Shown here: positions 9,218 through 19,770 of the stretch, one piece after another | How the letters are laid out: each line of letters opens with the position of its first letter | How positions within the stretch are numbered: position 1 is the stretch's first letter | DNA from: Oopsacas minuta | Lineage: Eukaryota; Porifera; Hexactinellida; Lyssacinosida; Leucopsacidae | Assembly (NCBI GenBank): GCA_024704765.1 | Contig: JAKMXF010000324.1 | Location: 124,001-188,000, forward strand | DNA length: 64,000 bases | Reading direction: 5' to 3' | Notes under the pieces: generated by a model | The model's input: the letters and a program-made list of their open reading frames with translations, nothing else | Told to the model about the DNA's origin: nothing | Databases searched by the model: none | Made by a program: the position numbers and the translations under genes

Positions 9218-11101
9218 ATGCATCGAATATTCACATCAAGTATTACAAGATACTACAGTACAAATCTAGTCCAATTGGGACAAAAAGAACTCGTAGGAGA
9301 CCTACTCAGAATCCCCAAATCACAACTTAACCCCTTCGTATCGTCACTCCCTGAAGAGTACACGAAATTCCTAGCTCAATGCAAAGACGGTCATATGCTA
9401 TATACTGACAAGATTCAGGTATTGCTAGATTCTATTTCCATGGATACCGAAATGCACAAAAGAATTCTAATCACAGGTATGATAACAGTTGACACATTCC
9501 GGTAAAAATTTGGTAAACATTACCTCGAATAGTCGGGATGATTAATCATATTTTAACACCCTTGGGTTAGGCACATAATATATGTGTTATGTCCCAGTTA
9601 CCATAGTTACCTCGTTGGTATTCGGCTACACCCCAAGGACTGTTTGGACGAAAATGGTCTGCCATATGATTATTAGATATCTAACCATGGATGGTGGATT
9701 TATTCCATTTTGTTATATACAAATTTCCCCTTTCAACCAACCGAGAAGTGTTTCAAAATGACCAAAAACAACATCCAAGCAGATTAATTAAATCCGCCAT
9801 CCATGGTTAATTATCGAGCATTTTGTCTCAACCGGGACACCCTTCGAGATAATAAGAGTTCTCCTTTCTTTCATTTAGGACCCAGAGGTTCTGGCAAGTC
9901 AATGACAATATTAAACGCATTATTATACTCTCAACAGACAGAAATGCTTCTCCTCCACTTCCCATCTCTATTCGCTTTCACACACAGCAATCACGTGGTT
10001 GAGCGTTATGAAAGTGAAATGGGTACATTCTATGAACAGGACGAGTACGTAGTGAATTGGTTGAACTATTTCCTGAAACTCAATCCATATATAGCTGACA
10101 AAATAACCACTGATCCGTGTCATTTTGGAGAAGAGCACATGTTGAAATTCACAGTTGATAAGGGAGAGGATTTTAACACTGTCATTAAGCAGGCAATTAG
10201 TTCTGCTTCATTTCCTAGTAAAGTGTTAGGATATATCCTCGAGCAAGTTTTGAAGATCCAAAATCGACCTCCGGTCTTGATAGCGATGGACGGTTTGAAT
10301 GCATTGTTCTGTCGGACAGACGTCCGTTTGGAACAGTATGGACCGCCGTTAATGCCACGGGACTTGACAGTCATGCGGACCATCTATGATTTGGTGTTCT
10401 CACCGAAATATTTGGGACTTTTAGGGAGCAAAGATAGTATAGTAGCTGGTGTAACGAATCGAGGTGTATTGGGTGTGAAAGGAATGAGAAAAGATGATAA
10501 AATATTAACAAGTAGAGAGAAGAGTGCGGATTTTAGCAAGATATTTAGGCCGCAGGCTTTAAGAGAATCTCCGAAACTTAATATAACACAAGAAAACAGC
10601 CCTCATTATCCAAATGGTACTAGTTATAGAGTTGTCGGAATTGAAGGAGAATTGAGACAAATGGACCGGTTAGCCGATTTTGAATTCGGAGGGGGAGAGG
10701 GAGAGGCAACCAACACAATCGCACTAGAAAAGGTGTTTGAACAAAGTAAAGAATGGCAATTGACACTTGAAGTAAATGCCAAAACACTATATTTACACTA
10801 CAAACACTTAGATGAAGTTGCTAAGGACAAAATATACAATTCAAATTACATATGGAAAACAGATATACTCCTTGGAGACGAAGGTATGTCAAAGGTATTC
10901 AACCAGACAACACCTTTTAAAAGCATAGAATTAGAGAATTGGAATAAAGGCTGTGTTGAAATAGCTATGACTGAAGCTGTGAAGGATTTATGGGGGAGAA
11001 AGGACTTGGACAAACATTTCATAGAAGAAGTCTACCCACTGAGTTCTTATGGCAATCCAAGATTAGTGTATAATCTATGTAGAATGGTGTTTGAGCATTG
11101 A
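9218..11101 (+). CDS. DAP3: Mitoribosomal small-subunit protein mS29 (DAP3), two exons
   Basis: Exon 1 is 9218-9476 and exon 2 is 9879-11101, with canonical GT/AG ends. The join restores one Gly codon and gives 'ILITGPRGSGKS', a Walker A P-loop. The product is 493 residues; human DAP3 has 398. mS29 is the GTP-binding protein of the mitochondrial 28S subunit and also has a reported role in apoptosis. The segment 'PPVLIAMDGLNALF' matches the Walker B strand ('LLVAVDGINALW' in human). The N-terminus (MHRIFTSSITRYYSTN) is rich in R, S and T and lacks acidic residues, as expected for a mitochondrial presequence. The C-terminal 'LSSYGNPRLVYNLCRM' matches the family end. The gene runs opposite to the flanking CNBD2-like exons. 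Confidence 0.9.
9682..9809. mobile_element. Inverted-repeat element in the DAP3 intron
   Basis: The arms at 9682-9702 (TAACCATGGATGGTGGATTTA) and 9789-9809 are 21-bp reverse complements with one mismatch. The element occupies about a third of the 402-bp DAP3 intron. It appears unrelated to the CAGTAGAC families. Confidence 0.65.
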
Positions 11102-11531
11102 TAAGTGTGATAATATGATTAAAAGTAGAGATAAATATAGTATAATTATATTGCATCGTTGTGTGGAGTGGTGCATGTGGCGAATTGACGGACGTGGCGT
11201 GGATATTTCAGTTACTAAACAACCACTTGGACCAAATGGCACACTGACACAAAGGTAGCAATTAAAAAGGTCAAACCACCGTGCATTTTATACAATACGG
11301 CCACTTCGGGACACATTTTGAGTATTTGAGCCACTAAAATGTGTCCATAATCTGAATTTTGCCACTATTTTTGTAAGTGAGACAAATACTAATATACAAT
11401 TCTATTTTCCTTAAATCGTGATGGCATACATGCGCTTGGTTGGCTTATAACTCCATGCCATATACTGTCTGTAACATTCCATTCTACAATAATAGTTTCT
11501 ATGGACTATGATATGTATACAAATATCTCAC
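11102..11531. other. Gap between DAP3 stop and CNBD2-like exon
   Basis: I see no gene in this stretch. It separates the converging ends of DAP3 (plus strand) and the CNBD2-like 5' part (minus strand) and belongs to the large CNBD2-like intron in my model. The exon donor (AAAAG followed by GTGAGA) lies at 11531/11532. Confidence 0.5.
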
Positions 11532-14346
11532 CTTTTCTCTCAGCTGTTCCTCAAATAAATTTGGACAATATCTATCAAACAGATCTTTATCAACCATCAA
11601 CAATTCCGAATCTTCACAGCATACAACTGTAGCAGTACGAGTAGTTTTCCTCATCAAAGCTGTTTCACCGAATTTCTCCCCGGCATTCATTACGTTATCA
11701 CAGGTGTAGACTTCTCCAGTTTTGCTGTTAATATCTGATCGCATCCAAACGAGAGACCCTATGTATAAATTGAAACTGAAACTACTTCGAAGACAATCCC
11801 AGTTGCCTTCCCCTGGTCTGACGTATATGAACAGCGAACCAATTTTCTGGATAAAACAAAAATCACATCACTATTACATCCATGGTATACTTTGAATATT
11901 ATAAATATGCTTGGGGTACTCTTCATAGTATCGAGTTCAACATTAAATGCAAATTACACAAACGTATGATCTCAATGTGAAGTCATAACATTGGAAGAGT
12001 TCTACTAACTCCTTACAAATCAAAAACAATTAATTCAGAAATGTTAGTGTTTACAAAGTAAACAATTTCTGAACATTTTGAAATGTACATCTAAAGGTGT
12101 GAAAGTATGTATACCCTAGTGTGTAACACATATACACTGGTTCCAATTTTCATATCAATCGGGCCAGTGAGTTCACAAGTCCTCAATTTGTTATTCTCCT
12201 AAGGTTACATACAGTAGACTCGCTTAAAGGACCGTTGGTCGTTACCCCGGTCAGAGGAAGTTCATTTATATGCGAATAGCAATTCGATCTATTTACTTTC
12301 ACTCCGTTTCCAGAAGTTCCCCGTTTCCACACGCCCCGCCCGCAAAGCAAGTTCTCACCAGATATGATAATGTAGAAGTTCTTTCCTTGCTGTCCCTGTC
12401 TCAGAATAGCACGACCCTTCTCATAACAAGTATAATACATAGACATACATAAAGCTTTCTGAGTTGATTCAGCGTATTGTCTAAATTCATTAATACTCGA
12501 TCTTAGGAATACTCTTAACTGTAAAATATCTGATTCAGTTCGGCTCTCTGGGTATTTGTATAAGATCTTTCTATACCTAAGAACAGTAGATACCGGTTTA
12601 AGAACATGCCGGATATAAGTACTAACCTCTGGAAAAACGGTTCTCATATTGCTGTATATTATGCCGGTTATAATAACATGTAATGAAGGGACAGCGATAA
12701 TTACTTTCGATATAACCGACGGGTTTGGGACCATATTTGTACAATTTAAAACTTTGATATATTTGATATAACTTGACTGTAGTATACCTTGGTGGCAATA
12801 GAGAGGGGAAATTAGCAGGAATATTATCAGAATTATCTCTACTCTGAGTATCTCCACTTCTCATTACATCTTCAGCTTCCATTCTTGCTGATCTCTCTAT
12901 CAATGAGGTACTATACGTGCTCATTATCTACATGTAATTGCATACATCATACATACCAGTAGACTCTGCTAACCATGGATACAAGTTAATCGGAAATCAA
13001 GTAACTGGAATATTACAATGTAACATCCACAGACGGGGAACGAGGTTGCATTTTCGGCGCCGTTTGTAGAGGTTACACTTTGGACATAGAACAAACCTTT
13101 GAGAATCTATAAATATTCCAAACTTTGTTAATGAGAGTTTTCATGCAAACAACTGACATCTTTTTCAACTCTTCCTGACTAGCTGTCCTCTCCAACAGTC
13201 TAGGCTGTAACCTTAGCAACACATTCATTGCCGCGGCATGTTTATTTTTGGCGCTCTTAGCTATACCAAACTTTGATGAAATGATATTTTTCAGATGACC
13301 ACTTGGAATTGAAGATTTTGGTATTTTGATTTTTTCGATTATCTCTTCCTCGAATGATTCTCCTTCTAATTTTAGCGTCATCAGATCTGTGCGAACTTTC
13401 CTTTGCCTTGCCTAAAGATACCAATTTAAGGACCAATACCGTGGGTACTAGAATGATGACTAATCGTCCTGACTCCTGAGACATGGGTCTTCGGGAAGAA
13501 GGACAGACTTATAGTTTTCGAGATATACCAATGCTTAAGTAAATATTAAATTGTCTTTATCAGTTAATTTGTATTTATAGCATAGCCAATTGTTCCGCAG
13601 ACGACAGCAGGGGTCCAGAGGATCTAAAAATTGTATTGTAGTCTATGGAAGGGGTCCACAAATGTGTAGAACACGCTTCGCCGAGAGAAGGGGGTATTAC
13701 GACACTTACTTGTAGAGTTAAAGTAGAAGGAGTTTGAGCTGTAGCATTACTAACTCTTGGCGAGGTAGCATGCTGTGTAGATATACATCTAGCTGCTGGA
13801 GATGCCTGCAAATTAGTTGAAAGCTTCGACAGAGATGCGATCAGTGAAACTGATAAATTCCTATCAGGCTAGATTAAATATTTGTCAGAATATTTTTGCT
13901 GGAAATATCGACAAAAAGTTGGGTAAAACACAGAAAATATGCCTTGTCAACTCCTGTTATATCTAACACGGATATATTGAAATTGTCCCGATTTATATAT
14001 TATATATATTGTAACACCTTAAAATCTGAAATAATAAAATATGGTCCCAAACCGTATCAGTTATATCAAAGTACAGTAGACTATGAACAGAACTCCACCG
14101 GTTAATCGCGTCAAAAAGGTCTGGTCCCGATGTGACCCTATTAGGGAGTCTACAGTAATCATCGCGGTCCCTTGAGCTTCGATATAACTGGAGTGGAAAG
14201 AATTTCCCCAAAAAAATAAATTGACAATATTTACTCACCAATGCAGATAGCTTTCTCTCATTCATCTGGAATCTGTTCACTACATTACTACCTCTTGTAT
14301 CTTTATTAGCGGTGGGAATAGTCGGTGATCTGTCAAGCAATTCCAT
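11532..14346 (-). CDS. CNBD2: CNBD2-like protein, six 5' exons with first cyclic-nucleotide-binding domain
   Basis: Proposed exons in transcription order: 14346-14239, 13805-13710, 13411-13097, 12927-12788, 12621-12359 and 11846-11532, all with GT/AG borders. The first five junction phases are consistent. The first exons encode a low-complexity S/T/R-rich N-terminus. The fifth has 'KYPESRTESDILQLRVFL' and 'EKGRAILRQGQQGKNFYIIISG', the first half of a cNMP-binding domain. The sixth has 'NAGEKFGETALMRKTTRTATVVCCEDSELLMVDKDLF', its phosphate-binding cassette and end. The order of domains fits CNBD2, a poorly characterised protein with a reported testis role in vertebrates. The junction between exons 5 and 6 is off by phase: the GTGAGA donor leaves one base, while the exon-6 frame begins at phase 0. 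A small missing exon, a different donor or a one-base error is possible. With the exons at 6264-7154 the product would be about 635 residues. Confidence 0.68.
12256..12340. repeat. Dispersed repeat shared with 31938-32005
   Basis: The run 'CATTTATATG...CTCTATTTACT..CACT.C.TTTCCAGAAGTTC' (in short shared blocks) matches 31938-32005 within a larger element there. It lies just inside the intron after the CNBD2-like exon-5 donor, so insertion close to the splice site may explain the poor phase at that junction. Confidence 0.5.
12655..12779. mobile_element. Family-B TIR element forming most of a 166-bp intron
   Basis: On the minus strand it starts CAGTCAAGTTATATC, continues through 'ACAAATATGGTCCCAAACC' and 'AGTAATTATCGCTGTCCC', and ends near CCGGCAT. 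A TA flanks the outer CAG. The host intron (12622-12787) is only 166 bp, so about three quarters of it is the element, and the insertion begins 8 bases after the splice donor. Confidence 0.65.
13016..13077. mobile_element. Short inverted-repeat element, family H
   Basis: The ends TGTAACATCCACAGAC and GTTTGTAGAGGTTACA are imperfect inverted repeats. Related ends occur at 31872-32012 (TGTAACCTCCACATAC ... GTTTGTGGAGGT) and a one-sided copy lies near 22077. It sits in the CNBD2-like intron just after the donor at 13096. Confidence 0.5.
13592..13660 (+). repeat. GGTCCAC repeat family E, copy 1
   Basis: The pattern GACAGCAGGGGTCC-A-AGGATCT, an A/T-rich core with TTGTATTGTAGTCTATGG, then GGGGTCCAC. 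Five more copies share the same order of blocks: 23834-23898, 36031-36090, 36520-36583, 41935-42006 and 46520-46570 (reversed). The unit is about 70 bp, encodes nothing and has no clear terminal inverted repeat. Confidence 0.6.
14020..14190. mobile_element. Family-B element interrupted by a nested CAGTAGACT element with TA duplication
   Basis: The outer element reads 'ATGGTCCCAAACCGTATCAG', then 'TTATATCAAAGTA', and resumes with 'ATCGCGGTCCCTTGAGCTTC' and GATATAACTGGAGT. Inside it, CAGTAGACTATGAACAGAAC ... GGGAGTCTACAG (about 14075-14155) is flanked by TA on both sides. The uninterrupted version at 7360-7416 reads straight through the same TA. The inner element is the same as the right half of 8734-8883. 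Confidence 0.75.
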
Positions 14347-14364
14347 TCAGCTAAAGCACACTTA

Positions 14365-14453
14365 CAGTAGAACCCGGTTAATAATACAATCTCTATTCGG
14401 ATAAAGACGTAATGTTGTTTCCCGAGGGAGTAGGTCTTATCCGAGTTCTACTG
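14365..14453. mobile_element. 89-bp TIR element, family C, with TA duplication
   Basis: The ends CAGTAGAACCCGGTTAA and CTTATCCGAGTTCTACTG are inverted repeats, with TA immediately outside on both sides. The internal 'TTTCCCGAGGGAGTAGGTC' recurs in other family-C copies at 34652-34908, 52553-52620 and 55950-56033. It begins 19 bp upstream of the proposed CNBD2-like start codon. Confidence 0.75.
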
Positions 14454-16140
14454 TATTTACTATACACCATGACATCATAATGTTAAAAGAAACTATGTGG
14501 CGTCGTCGAGTCGTGATTAGGGAACGAAAGGAGCTTATGTCAAGGGCGCTAATATATAGTAGAATTCGGTTAGTAAGTGACAAGACGTACTTTTCTCTAA
14601 AAACAGATTATCAATTCTTGTTCTAATTGCATATGAAGAATATTCGGATAAGACCTACCCGCCAATTAATCATAAGGGACGAATTTTGTCCTTACCCCCC
14701 GTGCAAATATTCATAGATTATCCCTTTAACCATCGTAACGGACATTTTCCATTCGTATGTCTTTCGTCATTGCGTTCCATATACAGCAAATCTCACATTA
14801 GACAACGAAATACACGAATTGATTTTGGCAATGTTTATCGAGGAAATAATTAAATTCGCAGTGAGAAGAAAACCAAAACATCGCATTTATATACGAAATA
14901 ATTCGCAGTAATTGTTATTTAATATATTACAAAAACTAGACAATACAAAATGGTCATTCATAAGAGGTAAATAGTAAATTACATTTGAAAGGATTACACG
15001 AATGCCATTAATAGTATTGAATTCTAATACTATTGTAATGTTGCGTCTATTATTAGAGCTATTAGATCTGCGACAATCCTATTGAAACTTACTTATCATA
15101 GCTTTATCATGCAAATATACATCTTAATTATTTGACATGTATATGTTATGGCCAGTTATGACTAGTAAACTGTAGTGTAATTCTACGAGACAATATGTCT
15201 GTTTGTCTGGAGCCGTTCCTACGAACAAGTGCACATTAAAAGTGGAAGCCGGTGCGTAGTAGTGGCGGACAATTGGGTGAAAATAAGAGCCACAAATATT
15301 GATAACTTACTGAGTCTAATGCGATAAAGGTTATTGACCTATCAGATTTTAGGGTTTACACACAGTCTATGTAGGCTGATTTTCTACTGGCTAAGAGTTA
15401 CGTAGTGGCTGGTATTCATTGGTAATGCATATCTGAGACTGTAATTGATCAGTTGGGTCTCTAGAGCAGGGGCGGTATCAGGATTGTGCATAACCTGGAG
15501 CCAATCCCGGGCCAAATCTTATTATATAATGGGCAGTGGTGGTCTGAGGATCTGGCAAAACTGGGAAGGGCAATTTTAGAACATACAGTGGTACCTCGTT
15601 AATATGAATTTCCGGGTAAGACGAACAAATATTTACACATAATCAGAGTCCCAATGGTTATTCAATTGGAATTACTTCGGTTAAGTGAATAATATTGTCT
15701 GTCCGCTGGGGTTCGTATTAACGATTCTTGTTTAAGCGCAGCAAAAATAGAGGAAATCAATTGCTTGTTAGAGAAAAAGGAATAGATATTCGTGTGCAAA
15801 AATACAATTTTCTATAACTTTCCCAATAATGGAAATTCTGCCAAATTATGATTACAAACAGACTTCCAAGGATCATTAATAACAACAGATCTCCTGCATT
15901 TTGGAGGTGGAAGTATTATTAATCTTTAGGAATATACTAACTGATATTTTAAATAATATATTGATGATAAATGTTGGAATTGTTCATAAACTATGTGGAT
16001 ATCAGCTGTTTGTTTATGTTTCAAATATTTTGTAATTTTACTACAATTTTTCCAGAGGTTCAACAAATAATTCCCACAACAATTAGAGCTGGATATAAAC
16101 AATTAAATTCTATTATTAGTATAAAATCAAGAAAATACAA
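14454..16140. other. Gene-free stretch with two TIR-like remnants
   Basis: No coding region is recognisable. A family-C-like remnant (TAGTAGAATTCGGTTAGTAAG onward, ending GATAAGACC) covers about 14557-14660. Another element at 15591-15728 has inverted TCGTTAATA-GAA ends and starts with CAGTGGTACCTCG. The rest is AT-rich unique sequence. Confidence 0.45.
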
Positions 16141-17202
16141 TCAAGCATCACTGAGGGTTAAACTGGGAATAGAAATGAATACTGTGTCATTCTCATGCTT
16201 CGTTACAACGCACGTCGTTTCTTGGGGGGCTGCTATTGAAGCGAGATTCGCACAAGAAACGGCGATATTGAGTCCGATCGATAAGACTTGACATGAAATA
16301 CTGGAGGGTGTGGTGGAGACACAGGGTTGGGATTGGATTGGAGAGGATGGGGCTGTCTGGGGGAGAGGACTTGAAGATTGTGAATCTGATTGGATAGGAG
16401 ATGATGTTATGTGTGTGCTAAGGGTGTCGGTAAATGTAGGTAAAGCAGTGGCAGTCTCTTCTACAGGGAAAGACAGACGAACTTCATATGGCTCCGAATC
16501 TAAATCGAATTTGGACGGAGATTCTTTTCGGGACTCTAGAATATTATCACCGCAGTCAGGAAACATTGATTTTGAAGCGAACGGATTCGCTCTTGCTTGT
16601 CGTACAAGACGGATTCCTTCATCAGATTTTGGGTGTATATGATGATAGAATTTCAAATGTTGGTATAGTTTGTATTCAACGATAGGTCTGTTACATATTT
16701 CCCCAGTTTCCTTCATGAATGGGCAAAGTAGGACATTGCGTACAGATTTGGATGGTTGTTTCTTCAAGTCTTTACGAAAGCGTTTTGATTCTGCAACAAT
16801 CTTTACAATTTGGAGGTGAGACAGTTCCTTATGGCATTGCTCAAGATGTCGACGAAGATCGAGAACGCTTTTTGAACAGACTCTGCAGAGTTTGGGTGTT
16901 CTCGCACGAGATTTTGGTTTGTCAATAAAACAATTGTCTGTTTGTGATGATAATGTTGTGATGAATGGGATAGGTTCTAGGGAATAGTAAGATTGGTCAT
17001 CTTTGAGGGCAATTCCACTCGTTTGTAAAGCTAAGAACGAAATGGATTGTTGTTCTGAATCTATCTCATTGTTTACTGATGCTTGTTGTTTGAAGAATAA
17101 CTTGGAATTGTCAATAGTTGTTTGTATTAGGTTGTCTTTAGCAGAAAGAATTTTCGTCTCCAAATATTCTGAACCGAAATAATTATTAGTTGCGAATTCC
17201 AT
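16141..17202 (-). CDS. Putative zinc-finger protein, intronless
   Basis: This is a 353-residue frame. I do not recognise the family as a whole. Residues 106-124 (C106-x2-C109-x9-H119-x4-H124, 'LCRVCSKSVLDLRRHLEQCH') form a classical C2H2-like finger. A second, looser finger may use C160, C170, H182 and H187/188 ('CPFMKETGEIC...YQHLKFYHH'). The N-terminal 100 residues are polar without a clear domain. Residues about 240-320 are rich in Ser, Pro and Thr, with repeats of 'SSPIQSQ/DS'. A basic patch between the fingers ('ESKRFRKDLKKQPSKSVR') suggests nucleic-acid binding. Two fingers with this spacing occur in transcription factors and in domesticated transposon DNA-binding proteins; I cannot choose. 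A stop codon lies just upstream of the ATG. Confidence 0.6.
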   Translation of the reverse strand: MEFATNNYFGSEYLETKILSAKDNLIQTTIDNSKLFFKQQASVNNEIDSEQQSISFLALQTSGIALKDDQSYYSLEPIPFITTLSSQTDNCFIDKPKSRARTPKLCRVCSKSVLDLRRHLEQCHKELSHLQIVKIVAESKRFRKDLKKQPSKSVRNVLLCPFMKETGEICNRPIVEYKLYQHLKFYHHIHPKSDEGIRLVRQARANPFASKSMFPDCGDNILESRKESPSKFDLDSEPYEVRLSFPVEETATALPTFTDTLSTHITSSPIQSDSQSSSPLPQTAPSSPIQSQPCVSTTPSSISCQVLSIGLNIAVSCANLASIAAPQETTCVVTKHENDTVFISIPSLTLSDA

Positions 17203-19460
17203 TTAAGGAAGAGTCAAAATATGAAAAATGTTGGAAAAATGTGGTTTAAAGTTTTTGAATTGTATTTTTGGAGGTATTTCGTTCCTTATAAACATTTTCA
17301 CAACACAGTGAAACATGACTGACTATAGATAAGTGCATGACTAAAATAATACTGTTTGAAGTACTATTCCTCATTCATTTCTGAATACATCTCCCATGCT
17401 ATAGGAATAATAAAATTCACGCATGAAGTGGAACAAGCTCTACCTTGCGGGCTCTTTCAAAAAATAAAGTGAGAGAGGATTAGGGGTGTGTTCTGGAAGT
17501 AAAACAAACTTAGAATGGTGGAGGCGAATATTTCAGAATACTAGATCAGAGAGGTTCGGGTTATTTTGCTATCTTCCAGAAAATGAGTACATTTTACTCA
17601 ATTATTGTGATAATTATCCGATGAAAATATATTTTGGAGGCCAAATGAGCCTACCGGTTATATCGAAGCTTAAGGGACAGTAGGAATTATGTCGATATGA
17701 GCCGAGTTCGATATAACCCGATGAAATTAGGTTACTTTGATTTGGACATATTTGGCCAATAAATGCATTGATATATACGTGTTCCATATCTAACGAGAGT
17801 TAACTGTACATTGAATACATACAAATTGGCAGCTGAAGAATGGCAAAAATGTTGCAGAGTAAAAAAGACATCTGTCAAATTAACTTCGTAGTAGACATAA
17901 CAAATTCGCCAATAAAACCTAAGAAAAAATGCGATAAAAATGTGAAAAAACCATAAATGTTCATAAACAATTAACACCCATTCTGGCTAAACTTGCAAAG
18001 AATCAATGGAAAATCCGTGAGTCATCTTACTTACATGGAATAAGTGGAAAAGACAATCAATAATATATATGAACAGACATTGGAGCTTATCAGTAATTAA
18101 ATGAATCCAAAATACAAAAGAATTGATTTGTTTATCGCTTGATTGTTTCGAGAGAAAATCTGTTTTTAAGGAATCTATTTGTGATTAAAATTTGTTAGGA
18201 ATGTTAATGGTGTTTTTAAATCTTTAACTAATGTGTTGATTGACTGGATAGTTTATCTGAACAATTCAGCCGCCAAAATTAGAATCAATTATTCACCTGC
18301 AAAAATCAACATGTCTCCCGTCAAAGTCGAAATTCGCCCGCCAGAATCAACATATCTCCCGCCAAAATCAATTATTCCCCGCCAGAATCAACATATCTCC
18401 CGCCAAAATCAATTATTCACCCGCCAGAATCAACATTTCTCCTGATACCATGTTTACGCACAAGTTAGCCCGATAAATCACTTTTCGTATCACTCTACTT
18501 TCCTTCTCATTACACTACGCAACATCACACAACCTATAACACACGCTTAACACCGAGCCAATTATTCATATTTACGTATCATTCAAATCGAATAAAAAAC
18601 AAATGAAAATAGAAATAATGGGTCTTGTTCAAAGGTAGGGGCAGTTAATACTCTATAAGTCTTAGTATAATTGAGATAAGATCTGAAGAACTTTGTAGAA
18701 TATTCTAGAACATAATTGCCGAGTATCTAGAAAATGTCGAAAAGATACCGTTAGTTTACTACATTCGTGAAAGCCACAATATTCGTATTAATGTTTATTA
18801 AGTTTTGTAAATAGAAATCTAGAACGAGGGGACATTTGGAGATGAAAATATGACAATTGTATTTGTTGACTTATGAAAGAGACATAAACTCCGATACAGT
18901 ATTTGTTATTATTATCTCCCAGACTAGTGTATACTAAAGTATGCAAATAACAATACGGCAAAACTGGGAATCGGGCGTGTTAGATTTTCGGAATTTTACT
19001 CTTACGTCTCACAATTCAAAAATATTTACTGTTTTGTACTAACAATACGAATTTCAACGATATTAGTTTATCAACACTACTACACTTCAAAGTATATGTG
19101 ACAAAGAATAACCTGGAATGACCATACAACATAGCTATGACCAAAAGTCATGACTATAAGAAATCAAAAACAAGTACAGATTACAATGCATTGCTTTACG
19201 TGACTTGGAGATCAACAGGAGCATATTTCAAAGTGTTGGAAAGAATGTATATGGTTTTCTGGAAAAATAAGCATCGATTCAGTCACAAATATGATACTAA
19301 TAATAGAAAGCATGACGCGATTAATTATATTGAGCATTTTATGAGAATTTCAAATTAGAATAGAGCATATCTCTCTATATAGCAAACAGTTACTGAACAC
19401 CTCGAACCTGAAAATTTTCTTTACCATACCCAAGCGTTCACTAACAAGGTTTCCATTTAC
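17203..19460. other. Gene-free stretch with a TIR element and a tandem repeat
   Basis: It contains a family-B element at about 17656-17806 (CGGTTATATCGAAGCTTAAG ... TAACGAGAGTTAACTG) and a tandem repeat at 18272-18445. Short open frames here lack domains. Near 19137-19358 a 73-codon frame has no recognisable motif. Confidence 0.45.
18272..18445 (+). repeat. Tandem repeat of about 40 bp
   Basis: The unit alternates CGCCAGAATCAACATATCTC and CCGCCAAAATCAATTATTC, so a half-unit of about 20 bp is also visible. About four units lie head to tail; the leftmost ones are more diverged. The CCCGCCA core resembles the CCCGCC blocks of the GGCGGGA repeat at 1258 and 29425. Confidence 0.7.
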
Positions 19461-19690
19461 AGTAGACTACGCTTAATAGAGCCACTGGTTAATCGGGCCA
19501 ACACCTTTATTCCGCTCAATCGGGTGGACAACAAGATTTCACTATGAGTACACATGCCAAATTTGGTGTTTTAATATAGAAAGGTGTGAACAGTGGAGCG
19601 AAAGTCAACCATTTTATAACTGAGCCACTTTGCTATGTGATAACAGAGATTTTGGTGGAATTAGAATTACTAAAAACCCTGAAATATGAT
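19461..19690 (+). repeat. Dispersed repeat family D upstream of the coiled-coil gene
   Basis: It starts CAGTAGACTACGCTTAATAG. The block 19530-19598 ('CACATGCCAAATTTGGTGT', then 'AGAAAGGTGTGAACAGTGGAG') matches 26462-26531 and 31615-31691. A downstream 'AACTGAGCCAC' block is also shared with the sequence upstream of NHL copy B (26569). Confidence 0.6.
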
Positions 19691-19770
19691 TGGGCAATCT
19701 GTTATGCATGTGCGGGAAAATAGTATAAATAGGAGTGTGAAGAACTGATAACAATTTTACATAATAAACA

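Noticed and set aside
18272-18445. Possible CRISPR-like array
   Set aside because: The units are contiguous tandem repeats without unique spacers, and the genome is eukaryotic.
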